A DNA stretch of 64,000 nucleotides from NCBI RefSeq assembly GCF_025466085.1, contig NZ_JANLOD010000055.1, positions 109,666 through 173,665 on the forward strand, given 5' to 3'. Below are positions 1 to 7,339 of the stretch, in pieces. Both the position numbers and the translations under genes were made by a program. The notes under the pieces are model-generated. The model was not told where the DNA came from. It ran no database searches and saw only the letters and a list, made by a program, of their open reading frames with translations. Origin of the DNA: Pseudomonas sp. 14P_8.1_Bac3 (GTDB taxonomy: Bacteria; Pseudomonadota; Gammaproteobacteria; Pseudomonadales; Pseudomonadaceae). Position 1 is the stretch's first letter, and every line of letters starts with the position of its first letter.

Positions 1-218
1 ATAAAGATCGACTGGCGCCCCATGGTGGTGGTGTGGAAATCGTTTTTGTTGGGGATCTGGCTTTCGTGCGCCAGGTACAGCCAGTTGCCTTCGAAGATGT
101 GTTCCATCTCCAGGTCGAACAGCCGCGGGTCGGTGAACATCTCGCGTTTACAGCGGTAGATGCCCTGTTCTTTGTCATCTTCGAGCAGGGAGTGAAGGTA
201 TTCGGGTCGCAGGGACAT
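1..218 (-). CDS. benA: Benzoate 1,2-dioxygenase large (alpha) subunit, N-terminal part only
   Basis: The first about 72 codons of the Rieske-type oxygenase alpha subunit that, with BenB and reductase BenC, converts benzoate to the cis-diol that feeds catechol formation. The translation opens MSLRPEYLHSLLEDD and contains the family segment IFEGNWLYLAHESQIP just before the Rieske domain, which lies outside the window. The ATG at 218 follows a GGAGGCGG ribosome site. The gene runs off the left edge, so the Rieske CxH/CxxH and Fe ligands cannot be checked. A BenR-type operator and promoter lie directly upstream. The identity is firm from this N-terminus; the rest of benABCD is presumed to continue leftwards. 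Confidence 0.93.
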   Translation of the reverse strand, partial: MSLRPEYLHSLLEDDKEQGIYRCKREMFTDPRLFDLEMEHIFEGNWLYLAHESQIPNKNDFHTTTMGRQSIF

Positions 219-253
219 GTCCGCCGCCTCCATTGTTTTTATCAGGCAGGGCC

Positions 254-316
254 ATGCTAGGACGAGAGGCTGGGGCGGACTATCCGCTGAGTGCAGACCT
301 GTATCCGTTTTGTGCA
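254..316 (-). promoter_or_regulatory. benA promoter with tandem BenR/XylS-type operator
   Basis: Read on the minus strand, two direct repeats fit the XylS/BenR half-site TGCA-N6-GGNTA: TGCACAAAACGGATA (316-302) and TGCACTCAGCGGATA (295-281). They are exactly 21 bp apart with the 6-bp spacer CAGGTC. A TAGCAT hexamer (259-254) follows the proximal site after 21 bp, the same spacing I recall for the -10 of the TOL Pm promoter. The benA ATG is 36 bp further on. The sites are seen in the sequence; their binding by BenR is inferred from the known XylS/BenR motif. Confidence 0.85.
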
Positions 317-386
317 AACCGTTTTCGGGGGGCCGGAAAACCGTGCAGCGTCATGTGGCGCCGCCACAGGCCTGGTCACGACACGG

Positions 387-418
387 CCCCTGTAGGAGCA
401 AGCTCGCTCCTACAGGGG
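387..418. repeat. Collapsed REP palindrome (32 bp)
   Basis: A near-perfect 32-bp hairpin built from the GTAGGAGC REP core with arms CCCCTGTAGGAGC and its complement and almost no loop. It lies between the BenR operator and the effector-like gene. A copy differing at 3 positions lies at 3494-3525 on the other side of benR. Confidence 0.85.
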
Positions 419-533
419 TTTCGCGCTGATCATTCTTCCACTGTTCATTTTCGGAAATGACCTACACCTCGGCCTACATAAACACAAAACGTTCTGCCCT
501 AGACTGCCCGCCTGAATACAAGGAGTGCGTTCT

Positions 534-1991
534 ATGGCCAATCATCCGGACCGTCGTGACCTCTGGGATGTCAACAGCGCCGCCGGCAAACTGATCGGCC
601 AAGGCCGCACGATCAGCGCTCGTCATATCGCCGACGGCATGGCGCGGGAGCAATTCAACCGGGAAGTGGCCAGCTACGCAAAACGCATCGCCGACGATGT
701 TGCCCGAGGCCATAAGACGCCGGAGCAAGGCCTACAGGCGCTGCTGCAGGAGCAGCGCAATCTGCTCAGTCAGTCACAGGCGCTGACACGAAAAGCTCAG
801 GGCGCAATACCTGACCAGGTGAAGAAAGCGCCCACCTCGACACTCAAACAACCGGTGTTGAAGCCTGACCCGCAGCGACTGCTGCGCCATGTTCATGCGC
901 AGCATCTCAAGGCATCCCGCGGCGTAGACGCCTCACCGCACCCTGTCGCCGACTTGAAATTTTTCCCCCGTGAACGCTGGCCGCCGGAAGTGCCACTGGA
1001 AGACCCGGGGTTCTACATCGTCCCCAGAACCACGACGGCCGACAAACTCGAAGCACAGCTATTCACATCGGCCTCCCCCGCCGTCATCGCCAAGTTCCAC
1101 GCCCTTAATCCAAATCTGGATCAAGTGAAAGCCGGGACGATGATTGTGCTCAGCGACCCGAACAATCCTCGCTGTAGTTTCGAAGATGCGCTGTTGATGC
1201 AGGCGGCGGATAAGGTGAATAGAGCCCTGGAGCCTCTCAGCCCGGATGAAGCCGATTTCATGGCGCGCCATTACGATGAGATCGCCCTCTTTCTATCCAA
1301 GGGCTCACTCGGTGCCAGTGTCGGACTGTCCATGTTCTCGAAGAACCTGGACGACGTGAGCGGCGTCCTGCGGGAGATCGAGCATTTGCATAGGCGAACT
1401 TTTGAGGCCAATGGTCGCTTGAACTCGCCCGAGTTCTTTTCAGAACGTAAACGCTTGTTATCTCAATTGGATACTCACCTCACCAAACTGACAAAGCAGA
1501 GCATTGGCTTCCCCGATCATCCCAATCTAAAGGCATTACTGGGCATATCGACCAAAAGCCTTGTGCATCGCTGGAGAAAAGCCGGCGCCCCCGGACGGAT
1601 CCCGGGCTACGCCACGCATATCGCGGGCGTTTCGAAGGCGGCGAAGTATGTGAAATATGGTGGCTGGATTGGTACGGCGGTGGGGGGTGGGGCTTCGGCG
1701 GTCAAGGTCAAGGGTGTTTGTGCAGAAGGCGATGCAGAGGCTTGTGAGAAAGTGAAGTTTACTGAAGGCGGGAGCTTTTTAGGTGGGATTGCCGGCGGCG
1801 TGGCTGTTGGAGCGATGTTTTCGGCGCCGCTTGTAAGCAGCATATGCGTAGCGCTTTCCGTGCCAACGGGTGGAACTGCTGGTCTGGTATGCGGAGTATT
1901 GGTAGTCGGCACAGGAACTTACGCGGCTGGTGCAGCCGGAGCTAACTTTTTTGAAAAAGCGGGAGAAGTTATCTACGAGAGTACGAAATGA
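534..1991 (+). CDS. Putative antibacterial effector with LysM-like region and C-terminal hydrophobic hairpin
   Basis: An unrecognised 485-residue protein. Residues about 160-207 resemble a LysM fold (FYIVPRTTTADKLE, then ALNPNLDQVKAGTMIVL). The middle is helical and charged. The C-terminus holds two glycine-rich hydrophobic stretches (about 415-441 and 449-471) joined by SVPTGGT, like the hydrophobic hairpin of pore-forming toxins. There is no signal peptide. The ATG at 534 has an AAGGAG site at 520-525; an in-frame GTG at 525 would overlap that site. The next gene starts inside the stop codon (ATGA) and encodes a small membrane protein, the usual layout of an effector with its immunity protein. 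A pore-forming, possibly type VI-secreted role is inference; a plain membrane protein is the alternative. Confidence 0.55.
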   Translation: MANHPDRRDLWDVNSAAGKLIGQGRTISARHIADGMAREQFNREVASYAKRIADDVARGHKTPEQGLQALLQEQRNLLSQSQALTRKAQGAIPDQVKKAPTSTLKQPVLKPDPQRLLRHVHAQHLKASRGVDASPHPVADLKFFPRERWPPEVPLEDPGFYIVPRTTTADKLEAQLFTSASPAVIAKFHALNPNLDQVKAGTMIVLSDPNNPRCSFEDALLMQAADKVNRALEPLSPDEADFMARHYDEIALFLSKGSLGASVGLSMFSKNLDDVSGVLREIEHLHRRTFEANGRLNSPEFFSERKRLLSQLDTHLTKLTKQSIGFPDHPNLKALLGISTKSLVHRWRKAGAPGRIPGYATHIAGVSKAAKYVKYGGWIGTAVGGGASAVKVKGVCAEGDAEACEKVKFTEGGSFLGGIAGGVAVGAMFSAPLVSSICVALSVPTGGTAGLVCGVLVVGTGTYAAGAAGANFFEKAGEVIYESTK

Positions 1992-2371
1992 ATACCAGCA
2001 GAGTTGTCGTCGCATACTTGGGTTTATTCGTTCTTGTCTGTGCTTTTATCTGGTTCGGAGTGGCGTTATATGTGGCAAATAAAAAAATTGAAATTCTTTT
2101 GCGCCTTTTTCCGAACAGCCTTGGAGTCAAAACGCTGTCTGCGCTGAGATACGGAGGGGTTTGGGGGAAAATCATGTTGATCGGCGGAATAACCAGCTAC
2201 GTCACATTTCCTTTTCTTTATTTGAAAAATGGGCAATTAAGCCGAAAAGATCTTCAAGCTATTCCCACCCCACTGAAGCGCAGACTGATAACTATGCAAT
2301 GGGTTCTCGTATCACTTGTGTCCTTGATGTTTGCACTTTATGTAATTGATGAATCCGGTCTGTTGTATTAG
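1988..2371 (+). CDS. Small three-helix membrane protein, probable immunity partner
   Basis: 127 residues with three predicted membrane helices, at about 8-30 (VVVAYLGLFVLVCAFIWFG), 58-78 and 100-121. No named family was recognised. Its ATG overlaps the stop of the upstream gene by 4 bp, so the two are translationally coupled. Base composition is visibly more AT-rich than the flanking ben and cat genes, with runs such as AATAAAAAAATTG, which suggests horizontal acquisition. An inner-membrane immunity protein against a pore-forming toxin would look like this; the role is inferred only from size, topology and coupling. Confidence 0.55.
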   Translation: MNTSRVVVAYLGLFVLVCAFIWFGVALYVANKKIEILLRLFPNSLGVKTLSALRYGGVWGKIMLIGGITSYVTFPFLYLKNGQLSRKDLQAIPTPLKRRLITMQWVLVSLVSLMFALYVIDESGLLY

Positions 2372-2494
2372 CTGCCTGCTGACGTTCAATAATCCAGTCT
2401 GGAGCAAAGTTGGACATGATGTTAGCGCACCTTTTCTACGGCCCGCCCCACGGGAAACGTTTTTCACCAGACACAGGTGAGGATCATCGGAATG

Positions 2495-3451
2495 TCAAGA
2501 GCGCCGCTTAATCGTATTCGACGGCAATTCCCCAAACTGCTTGCGATAACTCTCGGCAAAACGCCCCAAATGCACAAAGCCATAATCCATCGCCACTTCA
2601 GTGACGTTGCGCACATTGCAAGTCGGGTCACTCAGGCAGGCGTTGATGCGTTCCAGGCGTTTCTGCCGGATGTAGTTTTTCGGCGTGGTGCCGGCGTTGC
2701 GCTCGAACAGGCTGTAGAGCGAACGCAGGCTCATTTGCGCCTGGCGCGCCAGCTCTTCGCTGCCAATGTCCTGCTTGAGATGACGGGCGATGTAATCGGC
2801 GATGACTTCGAACGTGGCCGTCTGTGAACCAAGGCTGATACGGCTGACATTGGTCTGCATCAGGCTGAGCATCTTGCTGACGATGATCTGCGCGTAGTGC
2901 TCCTGCACCTTGGGCATCGGATCGCGGGCCTCGGCTTCCTGACAGATCATCGCCAGCAGGCCGACAAACCCTTCCAGCGCGTTGAGCTGGTAACGGTTCT
3001 CCAGGAACCGTACGCCCTGCCCCGGATAGCGCCAGCGCTGCTCGTTGCAGACCGATTCAAGCAACGACGTCGGGACTTTGAGGATGAATTTTTCGCAATC
3101 GTCGGAGTACGTCAGGTCCACCGGATCGTCGGGATTGATCAGCAGCAATTCACCGGGGGCGAAGTAATGTTCCTGTCCGTGGCCGCGCCACAGGCAGTTG
3201 CCACGCAGCAGCACTTGCAGGTGATAGACGTTTTCCAGCGCGCCGGAGGTGACGCGAACTGCAGCGCCATAACTGATGCGGCACAGGTCGAGGCTGGCGA
3301 ATTTTCGGTGATTGAGACTGGCCAGCGGACGCCCGGCCCGAGGCATCACGATGCAATGATTACCGACATGCTGATTGACGTAGCCGGACACCGCATACGG
3401 GTCGGCATGGTCGAATACGGCGCTGCGCTGACTCAACAGTTGCGCTTGCAT
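2495..3451 (-). CDS. benR: BenR, AraC/XylS-family activator of the ben operon
   Basis: 318 residues. The N-terminal effector-binding part carries the BenR/XylS signature segments DPYAVSGYVNQHVG, LASLNHRKFASLDLCRISYG and ELLLINPDDPVDLTYS. The C-terminal 100 residues are a two-helix-turn-helix AraC domain (LARQAQMSLRSLYSLFERN, then VTEVAMDYGFVHLGRFAESY). It is expected to activate benABCD in response to benzoate. The ATG at 3451 gives the 318-aa length I recall for the P. putida protein and starts MQAQLLSQRS; an upstream in-frame TTG at 3490 is less likely. Unusually, an effector-like gene pair on the opposite strand lies between benR and benA. Confidence 0.93.
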   Translation of the reverse strand: MQAQLLSQRSAVFDHADPYAVSGYVNQHVGNHCIVMPRAGRPLASLNHRKFASLDLCRISYGAAVRVTSGALENVYHLQVLLRGNCLWRGHGQEHYFAPGELLLINPDDPVDLTYSDDCEKFILKVPTSLLESVCNEQRWRYPGQGVRFLENRYQLNALEGFVGLLAMICQEAEARDPMPKVQEHYAQIIVSKMLSLMQTNVSRISLGSQTATFEVIADYIARHLKQDIGSEELARQAQMSLRSLYSLFERNAGTTPKNYIRQKRLERINACLSDPTCNVRNVTEVAMDYGFVHLGRFAESYRKQFGELPSNTIKRRS

Positions 3452-3493
3452 GATCGGGGCACTCTCGTTGTTGTAATGGGCTACGTCCAACTG

Positions 3494-3525
3494 CCCCTGT
3501 AGGAGCGAGCCTGCTCCTACAGGGG
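3494..3525. repeat. Collapsed REP palindrome (32 bp)
   Basis: Same architecture as the element at 387-418, differing at 3 central positions. It lies in the short gap between catA and benR and could end catA transcription. With the other copy it brackets a 3.1-kb block holding the effector pair and benR. Confidence 0.85.
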
Positions 3526-3535
3526 GTTGCGGTGG

Positions 3536-4465
3536 TCAGTCTTCCAGGGCGCGAACCCGTTCGTGACGCTGCTGCTCTTCTGGCTGGGCTGTCGACTGCA
3601 AGGTGAAATCGAAGTCGATCTCGGCAAAACGTCCAGTCACGCCATAAGCCTTCGCACGCGCCTGATCTTCGCTGAAAGTGATCCGGGCGATCAACTCGTC
3701 ACGGGTGGCGTAGGCAAAGTCGTCGTGCAGGTACTGATCGCCGTCGAGGTTGATCTGGGTGGTCAGGTGACGATGATCCGCTGCCGAGATGAAGAAGTGG
3801 ATGTGCGCCGGACGCTGGCCATGACGGCCCAGTTGATCGAGCAGTTGCTGGGTCGGACCGTCCGGTGGGCAACCGTAGCCCGACGGCACGATGCTGCGGA
3901 AGCGGTAGCGGCCTTCGGCGTCGGTAACGATGCGGCGACGCAGGTTGAACTCCGATTGCGTGGTATCGAAGTACGAGTAAGTGCCACCGGTGTTGGCGTG
4001 CCAGACGTCCACCACCGCACCGGCCAGCGGTTCACCGGCGGTGTTGAACACGCGGCCCTGCATGAACAGGGTCACACCCGGATCAACGCCATCATCCAGA
4101 CGCGCTTCTCCCTGGGACAATGGCGCACCCGCCACGTACAGCGGGCCTTCGATGGTCCGCGGCGTGCCGCCGGATTTGCCGGCCTGCTCGTCTTCCGCGT
4201 CCATCAGCAGGTCCAGGTAATGTTCCAGGCCGAGCCCGGCCACCACGAGGCCGGCTTCCTGACGCGCACCCAGCACGTTGAGGTAGTTGACGGCTTTCCA
4301 GAACTCTTCAGGGGTCACGGCGAGGTCTTCGATGATGTTCACCGAGTCGCGCAGGATGCGATAGATCAGCGCCTTGACCCGCGGGTTGCCGCCGTCGTTC
4401 AGCAGGCCGCTGGCCTCTTCGAGAAATTTCTGGGCACTGGCAGTGTGGGAAATCTTGACGTTCAT
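3536..4465 (-). CDS. catA: Catechol 1,2-dioxygenase
   Basis: Intradiol ring cleavage of catechol to cis,cis-muconate using non-heme Fe(III). The 309-residue length is typical of CatA. The helical dimerisation N-terminus is followed by the beta-sandwich catalytic domain. The expected ligands are visible: Tyr163 (TGGTYSYFD), Tyr197 (VPSGYGCP), His221 and His223 (RPAHIHFF), the last three with the usual spacing. It is the last gene of catB-catC-catA, 55 bp after catC. Its proximity to benR fits channelling of benzoate-derived catechol. A collapsed REP hairpin follows it. Confidence 0.96.
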   Translation of the reverse strand: MNVKISHTASAQKFLEEASGLLNDGGNPRVKALIYRILRDSVNIIEDLAVTPEEFWKAVNYLNVLGARQEAGLVVAGLGLEHYLDLLMDAEDEQAGKSGGTPRTIEGPLYVAGAPLSQGEARLDDGVDPGVTLFMQGRVFNTAGEPLAGAVVDVWHANTGGTYSYFDTTQSEFNLRRRIVTDAEGRYRFRSIVPSGYGCPPDGPTQQLLDQLGRHGQRPAHIHFFISAADHRHLTTQINLDGDQYLHDDFAYATRDELIARITFSEDQARAKAYGVTGRFAEIDFDFTLQSTAQPEEQQRHERVRALED

Positions 4466-4520
4466 TTTGCTGGGTTCCTCATCTTGTAATTATTGGCGTA
4501 GCGCGCTGGGCAGGCTGGGC

Positions 4521-4811
4521 TCAGCGGTCATCGTCACGAATGGAAGAAGGATGCCGGCACATCGCGTCGATATCGATGGCCATGTACGGAAACAACGGCA
4601 ATTGCATCAGCAGGTCATGCAGTTCCTGGACGCTGTCGACGTCGAACACGCTGTAATTGGCGTAGTGCCCGGCGATGCGCCACAGATGGCGCCATTTGCC
4701 TTGCTCTTGCAGGCGCTGGGCCAGGGCTTTTTCGTCGGCCTTGAGCTTGCTGGCCGTTTCCGGGTTCATGTCGACCGGCAGGTTCACGGTCATTTTTACG
4801 TGGAACAGCAT
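4521..4811 (-). CDS. catC: Muconolactone delta-isomerase
   Basis: 96 residues, the usual size for this small decameric ferredoxin-fold isomerase, which converts muconolactone to beta-ketoadipate enol-lactone. The characteristic start MLFHVKMTVNLPVDM and the GHYANYSVFDVDSVQELHDL segment are present. It begins 10 bp after the catB stop and precedes catA, so the three form one transcript. An AGGAGAGCG ribosome site precedes the ATG. Confidence 0.96.
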   Translation of the reverse strand: MLFHVKMTVNLPVDMNPETASKLKADEKALAQRLQEQGKWRHLWRIAGHYANYSVFDVDSVQELHDLLMQLPLFPYMAIDIDAMCRHPSSIRDDDR

Positions 4812-4821
4812 ATCGCTCTCC

Positions 4822-5970
4822 TCAGGCTAAATGGACGGCAGTAGAAGTCTTGTCGCGACGGAAGAACGCCAGGCGCTCTTCGTCGAGGCTCAGGCCCAGG
4901 CCGGGGGTTTTCGGCACGTGCAGTTCGAAATCGCGATACTCCAGCGGTTCGCTGAGAATGTCTTCGGTGAGCAGCAACGGGCCGAACAGCTCGGTGTCCC
5001 ATGCCAGTTTGTTCAAGGTGATGAACGCCTGGGCCGCCGCCATGGTGCCAATGCCACCTTCGAGCATGGTGCCACCGTACAAACCAATCCCGGCCGCTTC
5101 GGCGATCGAGGCCGTTCGCAATACGGCGCGCGGGCCGCCGTTCTTGGCGATCTTCAGGGCAAACACTGAAGCCGCGCCTTCGCGGGCCAAGTTGAACGCG
5201 TCTTCCACGCACTCGATGGATTCATCGGCCATGATCGGCGCCGGACTCGTCATGTTCAGGCGCACCATGCCCATGCGGTTGTTGCGCGAAATCGGCTGTT
5301 CGATCAGGTCGATACCGTTGCTGCCGAGGATCCGGCAGGCACGCAATGCAACCGCTTCGTCCCAGGCCTGATTGACATCGACCCGCACACTGGCACGATC
5401 GCCCAGGGCTTTCTTGATCGCAATGACGTGGGCCAGGTCGCGGTTGACTTCGCCGGCGCCGATTTTCAGTTTGAAGATGCGGTGACGGCGCAGGTCGAGC
5501 ATTTTTTCCGCTTCGGCGATGTCCTTTTCGGTGTCGCCGCTGGCCAGGGTCCAGGCCACCGACAGCGCGTCGCGAACCCGGCCGCCGAGCAGTTCGCTGA
5601 CCGGCAGGCCGAGGCGCTTGCCCTGGGCGTCGAGCAAGGCGGTTTCGATACCTGATTTGGCGAAGGTGTTGCCGCGGAGGCTGCGCTCCAGGCGCAACAT
5701 CGCCGCGTTCACATTGGCGCTGTCCTGGCCGAGCAGCAGCGGCGCGAAGTGACGGTCGATGTTGGTCTTGATGCTGTCCGGGCTTTCGCCGCCGTAGGCC
5801 AGGCCACCGATGGTGGTGGATTCGCCGATACCTTCGATGCCGTCGGCGCAGCGCACACGAATGATCACCAGGGTCTGGTTCTGCATGGTGTGCATCGCCA
5901 GCTTGTGCGGGCGGATGGTCGGCAAATCGACGATGATCGTCTCGATCGATTCAATGGCTGTTGCAAGCAT
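4822..5970 (-). CDS. catB: Muconate cycloisomerase
   Basis: Enolase-superfamily Mn-dependent cycloisomerase turning cis,cis-muconate into muconolactone. The N-terminal capping domain carries IIVDLPTIRPHKLAMHTMQ. The barrel shows the general-base lysine motif FKLKIG and the metal ligand segments VRVDVNQ, LIEQP and MADESI, plus YGGTMLEGGIGT near the end. The open frame extends to 6099, but the ATG at 5970 (MLATAIESIETIIVDLP, 382 aa) matches family length and leaves room for the CatR control region. It is the first gene of catBCA. The Shine-Dalgarno is weak (CCTGACGGG). Confidence 0.95.
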   Translation of the reverse strand: MLATAIESIETIIVDLPTIRPHKLAMHTMQNQTLVIIRVRCADGIEGIGESTTIGGLAYGGESPDSIKTNIDRHFAPLLLGQDSANVNAAMLRLERSLRGNTFAKSGIETALLDAQGKRLGLPVSELLGGRVRDALSVAWTLASGDTEKDIAEAEKMLDLRRHRIFKLKIGAGEVNRDLAHVIAIKKALGDRASVRVDVNQAWDEAVALRACRILGSNGIDLIEQPISRNNRMGMVRLNMTSPAPIMADESIECVEDAFNLAREGAASVFALKIAKNGGPRAVLRTASIAEAAGIGLYGGTMLEGGIGTMAAAQAFITLNKLAWDTELFGPLLLTEDILSEPLEYRDFELHVPKTPGLGLSLDEERLAFFRRDKTSTAVHLA

Positions 5971-6006
5971 GTCGATACCCGTCAGGTTCTTAAAGTTCTG
6001 CAACCG

Positions 6007-6071
6007 ATTCTGGTACGGCTTTTTTAAGGAAGCCAATATAGAATTGGTCTGACTTGATACCTTAAAGGTAT
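6007..6071 (-). promoter_or_regulatory. catB-catR divergent control region with CatR-type sites
   Basis: A perfect 15-bp palindrome ATACCTTAAAGGTAT (6057-6071) contains the T-N11-A LysR motif. A second, weaker inverted repeat CCAAT...ATTGG is centred at 6040. Read towards catB, TTGGCT (6036-6031), an 18-bp spacer and CAGAAT (6012-6007) make a plausible -35/-10. A start near 6000 would place the two sites at about -64 and -40, the classic repression-binding and activation-binding positions. Sites are seen; promoter assignment and CatR binding are inferred. Confidence 0.65.
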
Positions 6072-6097
6072 GCAATTGTTTTGTTCGCGGAGGCTCC

Positions 6098-6982
6098 ATG
6101 GAATTACGTCACCTGCGGTATTTTCAGGTGCTGGCTCAAACCCTCAACTTCACCCGCGCCGCGGAGCTGCTGCACATCGCCCAGCCGCCGCTGAGCCGGC
6201 AGATTCAGCAGTTGGAGGACGAACTCGGGGTGTTGCTGCTGGAGCGCGGTCGGCCGCTGAAGCTGACGGATGCCGGACGGTTTTTCCATGAGCACTCCAC
6301 TGCGCTGCTCGAGCAATTGAGCAAGGTCTGCGACAACACGCGGCGGATCGGACTGGGTGAAAAGACCTGGCTAGGGATCGGTTTTGCGCCCTCGACCCTG
6401 TATGGCGTGCTGCCCGAACTGATTCGGCGTTTGCGCAGTGGCGAGCCGCTGGAGCTGGAACTGGGGCTTTCGGAATTGACCACGCTGCAACAAGTCCAGG
6501 CGCTCAAGGCCGGGCGGATCGATATCGGCTTCGGCCGGATTCGCATCGACGACCCGGCGATCATCCAGACCGTGTTGACCGAGGACCGCTTGGTCGCCGC
6601 CCTGCCCGCTGGCCATCCTCTGTTAGGCGCGCCGATCAGCCTGCGCGATCTGGCCAAAGAACCCTTCGTGCTCTACCCCGGCAACCCGCGGCCCAGTTAT
6701 GCCGATCATGTGATTGCCTTGTTCGAGTCCTCTGGTGTGAGCATCCATGTAGCGCAATGGACCAACGAACTGCAAACCGCCATCGGCCTGGTGGGCGCGG
6801 GTATTGGCGTAACCCTGGTGCCGGCCTCGGTGCAGCTGCTGCACCGCGATGACATTGGTTTCACCCCGCTGCTGGAGGACAACGCGACCTCGCCGATCAT
6901 TCTCAGCCGTCGCGTGGGCGATGTGTCGCCCGGGTTGAATCATTGTTTGCGGATGATCGATGAGTTGTTGCCGCGGGACTAA
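6098..6982 (+). CDS. catR: CatR, LysR-family regulator of catBCA
   Basis: 294 residues. The N-terminal winged helix reads MELRHLRYFQVLAQTLNFTR with AAELLHIAQPPLSRQIQQLE as the recognition region, followed by the LysR effector domain (IGFGRIRIDDPAI, GIGVTLVPASVQ). The position divergent from catB with a T-N11-A palindrome between them, and the overall sequence, match CatR, which activates cat genes with muconate. It ends 4 bp inside the convergent DUF1652 gene. Confidence 0.93.
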   Translation: MELRHLRYFQVLAQTLNFTRAAELLHIAQPPLSRQIQQLEDELGVLLLERGRPLKLTDAGRFFHEHSTALLEQLSKVCDNTRRIGLGEKTWLGIGFAPSTLYGVLPELIRRLRSGEPLELELGLSELTTLQQVQALKAGRIDIGFGRIRIDDPAIIQTVLTEDRLVAALPAGHPLLGAPISLRDLAKEPFVLYPGNPRPSYADHVIALFESSGVSIHVAQWTNELQTAIGLVGAGIGVTLVPASVQLLHRDDIGFTPLLEDNATSPIILSRRVGDVSPGLNHCLRMIDELLPRD

Positions 6983-7221
6983 CCGGCAAACGCCCGGCGC
7001 CCGGCGCGCATTTCCGTGCGCAGCTCGCCGATCAGGTTGGAGATGGCGCGCACGCTGGTCAGTTGTGCCGGGGAAACGCCGGTGAGCAACAGGTCGATCC
7101 GGCCGGTGGCACGCTCGAAGACCTTGATCCGCAGCGACCCGTCGGGGTTCACCGTGCAGGCGCAGGACAAAGGTTGAAAACCGGACTCCACAATGCGGCA
7201 AAGTTCTGGAACTGAAACCAT
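6979..7221 (-). CDS. DUF1652 small protein
   Basis: 80 residues resembling the Pseudomonas DUF1652 family, of unknown function. The order is an N-terminal helix with paired cysteines (CRIVESGFQPLSCACTV), a short sheet (LRIKVFERATGRIDLLLTGV) and a C-terminal helix (AISNLIGELRTEMRAGRRAF). It is a soluble cytoplasmic protein with no signal peptide. It is convergent with catR and overlaps it by 4 bp, so it is a neighbour rather than a member of the cat pathway. Confidence 0.8.
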   Translation of the reverse strand: MVSVPELCRIVESGFQPLSCACTVNPDGSLRIKVFERATGRIDLLLTGVSPAQLTSVRAISNLIGELRTEMRAGRRAFAG

Positions 7222-7339
7222 GAAGGACGCCTCCGTCGCGGCTGATCGGATTCAACGGTTCAGAATAGCTGCGCTTTTTCGGTTCTGTGCCACCGACCAC
7301 CGATAAAAAGCGTGATCCAGCGCTCATTTTTGATGGGCT

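Noticed and set aside
3452..3490. TTG start of BenR giving a 331-residue protein
   Set aside because: The ATG at 3451 gives the length and N-terminus I recall for BenR, and the upstream part approaches the REP hairpin.
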